Origin: Allolobophora icterica
Lineage: Eukaryota > Annelida > Clitellata > Crassiclitellata > Lumbricidae
Length of the DNA: 64,000 nt
Reading direction: 5' to 3'
Assembly (NCBI GenBank): GCA_963556255.1
Contig: OY744605.1
Span: forward strand, 85,369,521-85,433,520
Position 1 is the first letter of the stretch, and the number at the start of each line of letters is the position of its first letter. Below, one piece after another: positions 22,926 through 33,923 of this stretch. The notes below the pieces were generated by a model. It saw only the letters and a list, made by a program, of their open reading frames with translations, did no database searches and was not told where the DNA came from. The translations under genes were made by a program, and so were the position numbers.

Positions 22926-23372
22926 TGCGTTTACTAAGCGCCACTGCTGATAACAGGTCAATTGTGTGGATGAGAATTTGTTCAAGGTCTCCACAAAGTT
23001 ACCATGTGCGTTTTCAGGCGATCGGGAATAAAGTACGACTAACGTATTGACCGTATGATGTCCAAAATCAATATTTTCCAGAAAATTTAAGTTTATATTC
23101 AAATGAATATGAAAAAATAGAATACTTAAATTGACATACTTTCCTTGTATCATTACATACTTTTATAAATAGTTCCTCAAGCCAAACATTTCACTGGTAT
23201 TATGTGACATGAGAATTCTATGAAATGAAACAAGTTTGTATTGGAATGTGTCTTTAAATGGACGTACAACATACTTGTATGCGCCCCACGAAAAGTTCAG
23301 TACGTAACCAGTGTTCAAGTCCTTATCTGCAAACTGCAACGTACTTAAATTATCACCAGAAAGACATGCAAT
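22926..23372. other. Intergenic, no gene recognised
   Basis: AT-rich sequence with no repeat family I can place apart from a segment near 23085-23130 resembling 14340-14400 (CAATATTTTCCAGAAAATTTAAG). It lies downstream of the minus-strand ORF and could include its 3' untranslated region. Confidence 0.35.
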
Positions 23373-23663
23373 TTAAATATCCAAAATTTCATCAGACTCT
23401 AGGAATAATCGAAACAAATCACCTTCATTCACAACGGCAATATCCTCGTCAAAATACACATCAGTGTTAGAACACAGCAAATCGTTAGAATAGAAAGCTA
23501 CAAACCCCATCCTATCATTCGATTTTCGCTCCACACCAACAGTTCCCTTTTTGTGGTCCCCAAGCGTTTCTACTGCCACCTTCTGAAACACCACTTCCAC
23601 ATGTGCTGCCATTTCCCTCATTTTAGCCCGAGTTGCTAATATTCTTGTTTTCGACTGTGCCAT
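23373..23663 (-). CDS. Hypothetical 96-residue protein
   Basis: ATG-initiated minus-strand frame, MAQSKTRILATRAKMREM… to …LFRLFLESDEILDI, ending in TAA. Composition looks protein-like: a basic N-terminal third, a middle with FVAFYSNDLLCSNTDVYFDE, and an acidic C-terminus. No signal peptide or membrane segment, and I recognise no family. It is not within any transposon I could delimit and is the only such ORF in the window. It could be a small gene, a first exon, or part of an unrecognised element. No polyadenylation or splice evidence was firm. Confidence 0.35.
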   Translation of the reverse strand: MAQSKTRILATRAKMREMAAHVEVVFQKVAVETLGDHKKGTVGVERKSNDRMGFVAFYSNDLLCSNTDVYFDEDIAVVNEGDLFRLFLESDEILDI

Positions 23664-24980
23664 ATCATAGGCTACTTACTCTCTTATTTTCTGCTTTTGA
23701 ATTCGAGCGATTTCCTCGGTATATTTCCGCGCCCTAATTTCCACAGCTTTCGTTTTTAACGAGCCAAGAGATATAGCCAACAGCCCATCCTCTCAAAGCC
23801 ACGTGCACCTTTTAGCCACAACATGCAACAATAACTACAAATACAGATATAACTGTATAGGAATAAGACATTCTGAAACTGCTTATAATACTACATCAGC
23901 TTTTTTCGAACTAATATTGTGATACTGTGCCACTTTTCACCGCTGTATGGATTGTTTGTGTAAAATATGAGCGTTATTCTCGTGCTAATAAAAGATTACT
24001 TACTTGCTTAGGTTAAGGATGGCTAACAACCTACGTGATGGTAGAGCGTTGCTAAAGAGAAAACTACTCTACCTAACTCGTGTCTTGTAAGTCTGAGTGA
24101 AGGAAACCGTCTTTGCAGCCATAAGATATCCTGAAACTATGGAACTACTAACCCCGCCAATGCCTGGATTCTGGTAGTGCCAGTCAGAAGCCACGACAAA
24201 GAAGGAGGGCGTCGCGAATCATCTTTGTAATAACACATTGTCTTTCAACAGAAAATAACCAGCGAGATTAGATATTCGGGGAATAATAATTATCAAGGTA
24301 AGGTCAATGTCAACGCCCCTCACAGAACAAGCTGTCCTTTAACTAACTGATTGGCTCTAGATGACTGCGCCACTGCATTGCTCGGGAAGTGTCTGTCCGA
24401 AGTCCAAGTTACAGAGGAGGGCGACGAATAATCGATACCTAATAATCAGGAATATGACACAGCATCCTAAAACAGAGCACAGCCTAGCTCGTGCCTTGTA
24501 ATTCTGAGTGTGGGGTTCGATACTCGCCTGAGAAGTTTACTACTAAGTGACCTTGAACAAGGTCACTCAAATGCTATGGGTGCCATCGATTGATGCTACG
24601 TTATGAGACAGTGGCAGTTAGCAGATACATTTATAATAAAGCAAATTCATAATTCATAGTCATAAGTCATAATACATTGTTATTCGGTTTAAATTGATCA
24701 GCTCCCAGGTGAGGATGAGGTTGCTCGTGGAAGAACATATCGAACGAAAGCTACCCATATATTGCAGTTGCTACCTAGATTATGATCCAGTGTTTAACGA
24801 CATCCTATGGCTGACATGGCCGTTGACCTTAAAGTTATGACACAGCATCCTAAAAGAGACATAACCAGCGACAAAAACGCAATTATTGAATATATAGCTT
24901 CGGCTAGAAATGATTTAAAGGTGTGTTAATGGAGTCTTATTTTAACGGTCAAACGACACCTTCAGTTTAACGACATCTTT
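23664..24980. repeat. Dispersed-repeat mosaic
   Basis: No gene. 23985-24012 (CTAATAAAAGATTACTTACTTGC) looks like a non-LTR 3' tail. Gamma copies are at 24172-24222 and 24380-24430, a tRNA-like T arm near 24510, beta at 24797-24835, and alpha at 24888-24930. The 24590-24850 block repeats 2010-2240. Confidence 0.5.
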
Positions 24981-24983
24981 TGG

Positions 24984-25308
24984 CCGTGCTGCCCAACATG
25001 AGGCTGATTTCAAATGGCCCGCCCAATCCAGCTAAATTATTGCATTTGTGTAAAAAATTAAGTTAAAAACAGTCACTGGCCTAAGTGCATGGCTATTTGG
25101 TCGTTGCTTGGCTTAGGAGCCTATCATTTGACAATGTGAACGCAAAATCGAGTTCCAACGAGCATTACACTTGTTAAAAGTTTAAAACGTACTGTTCTCA
25201 CAGTTTATAATTTTCAAGAAATTTTAGTTGTTTCTTCGGAGTTTACTGGTGCGAACCTCGGCTTCAAAAATAATATGTTCAGTGGCCCGCGGTGTCAAAA
25301 AGGCTGGA
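24984..25308. mobile_element. Probable hAT-like MITE inserted in a beta motif
   Basis: About 325 bp separate TTTAACGACATCTTTTGGC from AACAAATACCGTTGACGTAG, which are contiguous in other beta copies. The inner ends, GTGCTGCCCAACATGAGG and (inverse) GTCCAGCCTTTTTGACACCG, resemble hAT ends of the '…GCCCAACCTTTTTGGCAC' type. I cannot find a clean 8-bp duplication, so the superfamily is provisional. Confidence 0.45.
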
Positions 25309-25442
25309 CAACAAATACCGTTGACGTAGTCAGATATAATTTTTAGGAAAAGAGCTCACCGTTCGTATTTCAATATAAAGTTACAGAGTTTTCTTCTTAT
25401 AAACAAGAGGTCTTGTCTAGAAGAGGGGTGTGCAGTTGGGCA

Positions 25443-26383
25443 GTCAGGCCGGTGTATACCCCTAAGCCGTAATTTTTCTGGTTAACGGCTGGCTTGAGCA
25501 AATTTACGACTGGGTTTTCGGCTAGCCGTAAAAGAGCGTAAACTACCTTTTTCGGCTAGCCGTAAATTTTTACGGCTTGCCGAAAAGGTAGTTTACGCTC
25601 TTTAAGCGCGTAAACTACATTTTTCGACTATAAGTGCATCAATCATTAACACAGTAATACAATATACACTAGGGACTACTTTTTAATCGAAAGGTGGGCA
25701 ATATTCACTCAGTCTGAAAATAATTTTAGAAATGAATTCAAATAATTAGGCCTATGTTAAGAAACAAACGGACATTTCATGTTTTCAGTTCGCATACGTA
25801 CATTGCATCGAGTTCACATTCAATTACGATTTTCGAGTATGTAATACTGATTGCAAGTTAGAACCACAAAATAATAGGGCTACCAGACATGCATTAATAG
25901 GTGTAGCCCTAGCCGCATTATAGCGAGAGAAAAAAGAAAGAGATACACAGAAACATAAAAGTGAAAATTCTGGTAATAGACTGCAGCCGCTTTTGAAGCA
26001 CAGTAGTAAGAGTGTGCACTCTGCACTAATTCACATGAAAGATAATTAGAAATATTTAACTTTGGATATAAAACCGGAAGTAGAACTCGGAATATATGCA
26101 ACATAGGACAGCCTGGAAAGGGCCCTTACAATAGACGATGAGACGGCTATGTGACTGACGTCAGCACTCAACACTAAATACAAATTAGCAAGCCAGCGTG
26201 GAAACTTTATAATCACAAAGTTCTGTGTGCATGTTCTAGCCAAACTTTTTTCCGGCGGCTAGCCGTGAAATAACTGTCGGCGGTTTTTCGGCTAAGCCGC
26301 AAAATTTCCGGCGGTTTGTCGGCTTGCAGAAATTTTTTCGGCTCGGCGGCTAACGGCGGCGGCTTAGGGGTATGGGCCGGTCT
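25443..26383. mobile_element. TIR element rich in CGGCTAGCCG (about 0.94 kb)
   Basis: Ends share CCGG…ATACCCCTAAGCCG in inverted orientation (25449-25473 and about 26355-26383). Both subterminal regions carry repeated CGGCTAGCCG/GGCTTGCCG motifs. The left side holds a strong hairpin (25531-25566 with 25569-25603). The interior is AT-rich with no transposase. Superfamily unknown: no target duplication could be identified. Confidence 0.6.
25531..25603. repeat. Long near-perfect hairpin
   Basis: Left arm starts AAAGAGCGTAAACTACC and includes CGGCTAGCCGTAAA; the right arm returns TTTACGGCTTGCCG … GGTAGTTTACGCTCTTT. Roughly 35-nt arms with a 2-nt loop and only a couple of mismatches. A third copy of GCGTAAACTAC follows at 25608. 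Confidence 0.85.
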
Positions 26384-26850
26384 TTGCTGCGGTGACTGCT
26401 AGCGAGAGCATCTCGACAAACATTTGAGAAATTGTTTTCTCGGAGCAATCGAAAATCTAGACGATCGATCCTACACACCACACCAAAAAATTTTAATACA
26501 GCGCATATGGTTCGAGAGTTTAACGGTATTTGGTTGAAGACAGAAATTATTTTGAACAGTTCTCAGTTTCTCATCGTTCGTACGGTTGAAAATCTTGCAT
26601 ACAAGAAAAAAGTACGACTCAACCAAGCAGCTGCCTGATCCAAAGTTTACATACCACCGATTGACACAGTTTTAGAGGTGTTTAAAGACAGCGCTCTAAC
26701 AATTATGTCGTAGTTGTAGTTTCTGCTTAACGACGGTGTGTGATAACAAAGATCATTAGCGTCGCCCTCCTACTTTATTCAGGCTTGGATAGGCACTGCT
26801 AGAGTGCGTGGAGAGTCGCAGTTAATAAATATGTTACTTGCAATAAAACT
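26384..26850. other. Intergenic with beta, alpha and gamma motifs
   Basis: No gene. Beta-like sequence near 26515-26545, an alpha relative (GTTTTAGAGGTGTTTAAAG) at 26668, inverse gamma (CATTAGCGTCGCCCTCCTAC … CTTGGATAGGCACTGC) at 26752-26802. Confidence 0.45.
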
Positions 26851-27560
26851 AAACATTTATAGCGCGCTTTAACAAAACAAGTCTTGCACGAGAGCGCGTT
26901 ACGCTACATTCCTAATCATAGTATAATGAGAATAGATGAGTTTTTAATTTGGATTTAAATTGAGCAACAGATGTGCATTGACGGACTGCAATTGGAAGAC
27001 TGTTCCATTGTACGGGTCCTGAGACCGAGAAGCCACGACACCGAGATCGCGGACAACGTCGGAGGATGGAACAGATGATAGAGGCTGTAGTGTCTATGAG
27101 GGAACACCGGACAGGACAGAGTTGCAGCAGTCGAGGCGAGAGATGACGAGGGCTTGAACAAGAATACGGAGGCATCTTTCAGTTAGGAAGCGTTTCACTT
27201 GTCGAATTCGGCGAAGGTGGAAGTAGCATGCTCTGGAAATGGAGGAAATCTGATGAGTTATAAATTATTGAGATTGCAGTCTTACATCACACGGAGATCG
27301 CGGACAATTTGAGTTCAGGTCAAGGGTTTTGATTAGTTTTTCATCATCAGAACTGTTTCGACGGTCGAACCAGATCAGTTCTGTTTTAGTGGCGTTTAGC
27401 TTCAGACATATGGACGCACATCATGATTGAATATCACGGACGCACGCCGCGATTCTACATTTGATGTTAACAATGTTCTTCACAGTGAGCTTTATGTAGA
27501 GCTGGGTGTCGTCAGCATATAAGTGGATCATGAGATCGTGCTGTCATGCAATGTTAACAA
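26850..27560 (-). pseudogene. L2-type retrotransposon remnant
   Basis: Minus-strand pieces include the catalytic box as 'LYADDTQLYIK' (about 27495-27530), 'KLNATKTELIWFDRR', 'ISRACYFHLRRIRQVKRFL' and the C-terminal 'FSVSGPVQWNSLPIAVRQ…FKSKLKTHLFSL'. Frames are broken at several places and the domain order is intact. 5'-truncated at about 27560. The end near 26855 has TTTATAGCGCGCTTTAAC, a variant of the L2 3' end. Confidence 0.8.
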
Positions 27561-28480
27561 CGTTTACTTATCCTATCCCTATATAATATTGTATACCTAC
27601 GTTTCAAAGGTGTCTAAAAGAGCGCGCAACTAATGGACGCAGTCACTCCTCAATGATGAAGTTATGGCCTCAAATGAAAAACGATGAGAGATCTGAAATT
27701 ATCGTCGTCATTCTATATTGTGCGGCTGCAATCGTCATTAGCACCGTCATCTTCAATTATATCATCATCGTCGTGGTCGTCATTATCACCATCTCCACCA
27801 TCATCAACATCACCACCACCATTTCTATTAGGTTACTGATCCAGCGATGTATTTGTAATTGCTATTAGTGACTTCTATTGAGCCTGTGTAATGCACAAGT
27901 CACCACCGATGGCGCACTAAAACCAGACTTATTACTAAGTGGTGCCAGCCCTTTTTACTAAGTGGTGCCAGCCCGAAACCTGGACAAAGAAGGACACCTT
28001 TAAAACTCTTTAAAACCAGACTATATTAATAAATTACGTTTCAATTTCTGTCGATGTCAACTGTAAAGCTTTTGTTGTTTTAAGATGTCGTTAAACTGTG
28101 GATAAATCCATCCATTCATCGATTCATTCATCAAACACCCCGTATGGTAAGGTAATTTGTCGACGTCAGCGGCACTGGTTGCAGTAAGCAAATAAATGAA
28201 ACTATGTGACTGATTAACGAATAGGTCACCACCACCACCACCACCTTTACCTCCACCGCTTCCACTACTCCACCACCACCACCATCACAACAATTGGATT
28301 ATATTCGATGCCACAATTAGGCGACATGTTACGGCGATCTGTTCAGTTGCCTCCCTTCTGTCTGGGTTTCAGACGCATTAATTAAACTGATTTCTAAATT
28401 TATACAGTCTAGTCAAAAAGACTTAAAGGTGTTTAAATACACAGAGTTTTGAAAGTGGTAATTGAATGAAGCAGGTTTAT
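27561..28480 (+). repeat. Compound repeat K, copy 3 (partial)
   Basis: Alpha (27580-27620), TTATCGTCGTCATTCTA (27698), CAT/CCA tract (27735-27825), GGTTACTGATCCAGCGATG, gamma with a local duplication of TTTACTAAGTGGTGCCAGCCC (27935-27985), inverse alpha (27985), inverse beta ending AAGATGTCGTTAAACTG (28082), second CCA tract (28230-28290). No gene. Confidence 0.65.
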
Positions 28481-28760
28481 TATAATAGAATTAGGAAAAG
28501 GAAGGAATAGCAGCCCCTTAAGGCTATGAAGTGCTAGCGACTTTATTTTCTTAGCCTCGGCATATGACGGTGTGTGACCTCTTCATCACTGTCTCACCTT
28601 CCCATCGACACTGTACGGTCAGTGTACTCATTATAACTAGGGATCGCAGGTGGAGCAGAAAACTCGAGCGAAATTGCTGCCATGGCGGGGATTTCAACCT
28701 CCGACCTCACCATTGACGGTTCAGCACGCTAACCTCTATACTATTGGAAAGCAGGAAACA
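28481..28760 (-). mobile_element. tRNA-derived SINE, second minus-strand copy
   Basis: Same layout as 21345-21625: body with TGTACGGTCAGTGTACTC and GGTGGAGCAGAAAACTCG, then head with B box and A box (28680-28750). The B box is more decayed. Confidence 0.6.
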
Positions 28761-29723
28761 GAAAATAAGCGAATGAAATTAACTTCAAGGCATGGGGTAA
28801 ATGATGTAATGATAAGTAGCATAGACCAACTTGAACCAATCGCGGTATTGAATTTGAAGCTAATATTGGACTGAAGTTATCGTCGTCAGTCAAGTGTCGT
28901 TGCTATCATCATCTCCCTCGTCATCTTCAGTTACATCATCATCGTCGTGGTCGTCATCATCACCAACTCCACCACCACCACCACCACCATCACAACCATC
29001 ACCACCACCATCATCATAATCACTGTGATCAGACGTTAAACAATCACTCATTTCTATTCGACCCTTGAGCTGGCAAATGGACGACACCCAACTTCCTTGA
29101 CATGGAAGCCAGTGCATCGCAGGACTTTCCATTAACTTCAGCCTGCGACTCCGTTTAAACTCTGCTCCTTGGTGAGAGAGAGAAAATGTTCGTAAAACGG
29201 TTTTCGTTCAGAAACCTCGAATCCTCAACCGTAAGATCGGACACCACCGGGTCACATATAAAGGCGCCAAACAAATGTTAAATACACTCACGGATACGTA
29301 GTCCATGAAATTTGCAATCTATAAACAACACAGTGTGAGTTTGTAATAACAACTGTAATTGTAAATGTAACGTCTATTGCCTTGGTGTCTAATGCACAAG
29401 GTATCAACCGATGGCACACTAAATCCTTATACCCTGTGTTGCCAGACCGAAACCTGGACAAAGGAGGCGGGCGACGCTAATCATCATCGTTCTAACGCAG
29501 CGTCGTTATACAGCACCTGACTCACTAGTCTTAAACATCCGAAATAGATGAAGATCATGCAACGTCAATGCCCTAGTAGCCTTAGCATTGGATCCTTGTA
29601 TAATTATTCGTAGCAATTGCAATATATTTTTAGCTTTCCTTACATGCTCTTCTAAGAGCAACTCCATTCACAACTGAAAATGATCCATTACTATAAACAT
29701 ATGCATAAATAATTATAAATGCG

Positions 29724-29726
<3 letters not shown>
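28761..29726 (+). repeat. Compound repeat K, copy 4
   Basis: TTATCGTCGTCAGTCAAGTG (28878), CAT/CCA tract (28905-29030), ATTTCTATTCGACCC, ACATGGAAGCCAGTGCATCG (29100), GTCTAATGCACAAGG, gamma (29432-29484), CATTGGATCCTTGTATAATT (29587) and TTTTAGCTTTCC. No gene. Confidence 0.7.

Positions 29727-29766
<40 letters not shown>
29727..29766. repeat. (TTA)n microsatellite
   Basis: About 13 uninterrupted TTA/ATT trinucleotides next to the tRNA-SINE remnant. Confidence 0.95.
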
Positions 29767-29880
29767 CGCCCTTGAGGAAGGGTGTTACGGGAATCGATCC
29801 GCGAACCTAATGCTCTCCTGGCCATGGGTGTTACCATTACTCTATCCACCCTCCCAAGAGGGTGGATAGAGTAATGGTAA
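29767..29880. mobile_element. tRNA-SINE head in inverted pair forming a perfect hairpin
   Basis: On the minus strand, 29853-29780 reads TAGAGTAATGGTAACACCC (A box), GCCAGGAGAGCATTAGG and a B-box-like GCGGATCGATTCCCGTAA. A second truncated head follows in opposite orientation, so 29831-29853 and 29858-29880 are perfect 23-bp inverse copies around CCAA. A related direct copy is at 52768-52850. Confidence 0.7.
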
Positions 29881-29884
29881 AAGT

Positions 29885-30380
<496 letters not shown>

Positions 30381-30439
30381 GGAATCGGTCTTCGTCATCT
30401 CACAGTGTCGTTAAACAGGAACTACTACTACTGATTTTA

Positions 30440-30850
30440 TATTTGACGGCAACTCCTGCAAAGAAAGCGGAAATTTATTGGTGCTTTGGTCCATAATGGT
30501 GGTGATACGTAAACTTAAGCGACAAGGGTATCTGCCAACTGATACACCTACATTTGACCAGTTGTGTTCTAAGGCGGATGATGCTCTCTTTGCTGCAATC
30601 CTTCGGAACCCAGGGAATGTCCTCCATGATTTGCCTCCTCCGATACGAACTTCCGGGTACTCTCTTGGACCTCGCTGGCATAATCGTGAGATTACGGGTT
30701 AGAAAACACTTGCTTTCTTATTTACTTATTTTATAATTTTTATTTCCATTTATTATTACTTCAGTGTTTTACAACTAATGCTTCTAGCTTCTGTCTCATT
30801 TTGCTTTTGCTAATGGTGTAATAAAGAATATACTTACTTACTTACTTATA
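30440..30850 (+). pseudogene. Non-LTR retrotransposon 3' end (CR1/jockey-group type)
   Basis: The frame at 30478-30702 reads 'VIRKLKRQGYLPTDTPTFDQLCSKADDALFAAILRNPGNVLHDLPP…YSLGPRWHNREI', the typical C-terminal tail of reverse-transcriptase ORFs in this group. The 3' end is AATAAAGAATATACTTACTTAC with an (ACTT)n tail (30822-30848). The same family is at 61800-62530 and shares its tail with 44545-45410. 5'-truncated. Confidence 0.75.
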
Positions 30851-30899
30851 AAAGTTAATAGTACAAATCACCTTAGTTAAAGGTATTAGCGTGAGATCA

Positions 30900-31871
30900 C
30901 TAAAGCCTTTCAAATATCTCTTCTTTTCAAATCCTTTAATATCAGAGGCCTCTGAAACCTAAGTTTATTTTCTCTCCTCATTTGTTAATTCACCAGTATA
31001 CCTATGTGTATCATTCAGCACAGTCAAAAACTGAAACCTTTGTACGCTCAGTTAAATAAGATCGCAGCCAGAGGAAGGAAGTAACCTTGAGGCCTAAGGA
31101 GCACTCAAGGCTCTGAAGCAAAAGAAAGAAAGGAGAAAGATAATCAATTATCTCAACAACTGTGTCAAAGGCTGATAAGACATCAAAAAGAGCCAGCAAG
31201 GAAACTTGAGGCTTATCCATCGCTGAGAAAATGTCAGCTAACAGAAAGAAAAAGTGTTTCAGTTGAGTGTTTGCTCCGAAAGCCACATTGAAATGAGGGG
31301 AGAAAGCATGATGATTCTAGATAAGGAAGGATATGAATGGTAACCAGGTGCTGAAGAGTTTTGGAGAGGAGTGATAAATTAGAACTAGGATGGAATTTAA
31401 TGCAAAGACTAGGAGTCCATGGTAGGCTTCATAAGTGCCGGAAAACCAGGGCACATTTTTGTGAAGCAACGATGCAGCCCTCAGATCGATTAAAGCGTTG
31501 TTGAAAGAAAGGAGAAAGATAATCGATATCTCAACAATAATAAAAGGGAGCCAAGGGTCAAGTTCGCATGACCGAAGATTTACAAATGTGAAGACTGTTC
31601 GTAGTTCAGCTTAAGTAATGGTCCTGTAGCCATCAAATACCAACGATGTAGAGGAGAACTCAGGAGGCGGAGCTTCAGCTGTAAGGGCTCTAAGCGAGGC
31701 AGACTTCGTGTTGAGCATATTGAGGAAGTCATCGGCGGTGAAGGCAGGGGTCTCCAGTGGACGAGACGACCGACCAAGGAGACCCGAGATGGTAGACCAA
31801 AGGCGTCGAGGGTTCTTTTCATTTCGTTGAACGACCTGCTCCAACTACGCAGAATATTTCTGATGGTAAAG
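30900..31871 (-). pseudogene. L2-type element, 3' half (split by hAT insertion)
   Basis: Minus-strand frames give 'RNEKNPRRLWSTISGLLGRSSRP…FTADDFL' (linker), 'FFLLADIFSAMDKPQVSLLALFDVLSAFDTV' (RT palm) and a degraded remainder. These match successive parts of the intact element at 36625-39714. The upstream part of the same copy continues at 35764-36085. The break carries the duplicated octamer TGGTAAAG, so the two halves were one element before the insertion. Frames contain internal disruptions. Confidence 0.85.
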
Positions 31872-32326
31872 AGGTGATATTTTCGTTAACGAGAACTAAA
31901 ATTAGAAGTAAAAATAAATGATTTCGTTAACGAAAACTAGAAGTAAAAGTAGGAATTATTTCAGTTGCAAGAACGAAATTAAGAATTGAATTAGGAATTA
32001 TATGCCGAACTAAAATTAAGAACGAAATTAGGTGTCATATGCATTAATTGTGGGTAGGTGTTTTGTTAGGCTATAGAGTGGGTAGGCGTGGTTTATATGT
32101 AATTATGTATATGCTTGTATAGTATAATGACACTATATATAGGTAAAGAACTGTATTAGGATTGGCCAATGTAGATTTAGTATAGTGCATGTGGCCTTAG
32201 CCAATCGCAAGAGTTGTATGTGCATGCCTGTGTATGTATCCTGTATATAAAAATCGTAGTTGATAATATTAAAGCAGTCATAACTTGTGTTTGACTCAGT
32301 TGGTCGGTTTAATAGAGCTGACATTT

Positions 32327-32344
32327 TGGTGGCAGCGGTGGGAT
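32327..32344 (+). promoter_or_regulatory. Primer-binding site, tRNA-Leu
   Basis: TGGTGGCAGCGGTGGGAT, three bases after the 5' LTR. It is the complement of a tRNA-Leu 3' end (…ATCCCACCGCTGCCA plus CCA), as known for AAG/UAG isoacceptors. This is a different Leu isoacceptor group from the primer site at 850-867. Confidence 0.85.
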
Positions 32345-32903
32345 GCGAATATCCCTGGCTACGCAACAGAAGAGACTGTTTGTGTGTGACCAACGTAGAG
32401 AGATAACTACAACAAAATAGTTATCTGTGTCTGAGTGGTCGAGTGGGCCCATCCACAAGTCGAACTCGGACGGAAATCAGCAGTTGGTTAGTGGATGCGA
32501 TAAGGGCTGATCATATTTAGGTCTGAGTCGTATCCGCTGCCTTCTGCGTGATTTGGGGTGCAACGGAGGAGGCCAAGCTGATTCGGAAACAAGGAAATCA
32601 GACGAAGCCAAGCAGTTCGGTATCCAGGTCAACAGTACACGCGGTGACTGAAGCGGACGATTTCTGGTGCCGTGAATTGGAGAACAAGCCGTGCAACGGA
32701 TCGACAGGCGAAGTTCTGGATCGACAGACGGTGAACAAGTCGGAGACAACCGGATCTGTTGGTGATTTCAACGATAACGGAAGAAAAGAAAACCGTGGTT
32801 GAAGATAAGTTGAATTTGTGTACACAATAGCTTGACATTTATCACTTTTGTGTGTAATTTTGCTTTGTGTACTGATTATTTGGTTCTTGAATAACGTGTC
32901 AAG

Positions 32904-33923
32904 ATGGAGCGTCTTTCAAGTGAAAGACAAGCTCAGTTGAAGAAAATGTCGACCGAGAGGGTCAGACAAGCGTTGGTAAGGTATGGTAAGTCTGAGGATG
33001 AATTGTTGTTGCTTGACAGAGAAGCACTTTTGGAAGAGTTGGCTATGGCGTGGATTGCAGAAGAAGGAGAGGAATATGAAGGAGCGTTTGCAAAAGTAGA
33101 AGAAGAGAGTAGAGAGTTGGACGGGGAGAGGCAAAGAAGGATGAGTGCAGATCGAGAGGAGAGATTGAGAATGGAGGATATGGCGCTGAAGAGGGAGGAG
33201 AGAAGAGAAGCAATGGCTTTGAAAGAAATGGCTTTAAGAAGAGAGGAAATGGAGATGAGAAAGGAGGAGATGGCATTTCAGAAAAAACAATTACAGATGC
33301 ATATGGAGAACATGGAGACAGAAAGATTGAAATGGAGAGAGCGTGAAGAAGAAAGGTTAAGAAAGAAGGAGGAGGAGGATAAAACGCCTATTGTGAAAAT
33401 GAAAAGGCTAGGTGATGCAATGAAGCATGTTTTACCTAGGATGCCTGCTGATTTGGGAGACATACCCCTGTATTTTGAAACGGTTGAAAATGCTTTCAGA
33501 AGTTTTAAAGTCGAGAAGGCGTTTTGGGTAAAACTGCTCTTACCCTTAATGACATACAAAGCAAGAGCGGTGTTAAACAGACTGGCTTTTCAGGACCATG
33601 ATGATTATGATCGGGTCAAAGATTATATTCTCCGAGAATTTAAACTCACTGCCCGTCAATACAAATCACAGTTTTTTGAGGCCAAAAAATTGCCTGATGA
33701 GACTTTTACTCTTTTTAACACCAGATTAAAGAACATTTTTAATTATTATTTACGCAGCAGAGATGTCAAACAGAGTTTTGAAAAGCTGGCCGATCTAATG
33801 GTGGCCGATAGGCTGAAAGAATCCTTGGGACCGGGACCACTTCAGTTTGTTCTAATGAAAGAGGGAACAGATTGTTTGACATCTGATGTTATCGCCGAGT
33901 TGGCCGAATCTCCATGTAAATAA
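32904..33923 (+). CDS. Gag polyprotein, N-terminal and capsid region
   Basis: 339 codons from an ATG in good context (CAAGATGG). Residues 1-55 resemble the Gag N-terminus at the left edge of the window. Residues about 60-150 form a highly charged Glu/Arg/Lys/Met coiled coil. Residues about 165-335 look like a retrotransposon capsid domain (…ALLPLMT-like helix, YDRVKDYILREF, FEKLADLMVADRLKESL). The frame stops at 33921, just where the reading continues in another frame at 33886-34416. Role: particle formation for reverse transcription. The gene is 0.7 kb into the element with no upstream ORF. Confidence 0.85.
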   Translation: MERLSSERQAQLKKMSTERVRQALVRYGKSEDELLLLDREALLEELAMAWIAEEGEEYEGAFAKVEEESRELDGERQRRMSADREERLRMEDMALKREERREAMALKEMALRREEMEMRKEEMAFQKKQLQMHMENMETERLKWREREEERLRKKEEEDKTPIVKMKRLGDAMKHVLPRMPADLGDIPLYFETVENAFRSFKVEKAFWVKLLLPLMTYKARAVLNRLAFQDHDDYDRVKDYILREFKLTARQYKSQFFEAKKLPDETFTLFNTRLKNIFNYYLRSRDVKQSFEKLADLMVADRLKESLGPGPLQFVLMKEGTDCLTSDVIAELAESPCK

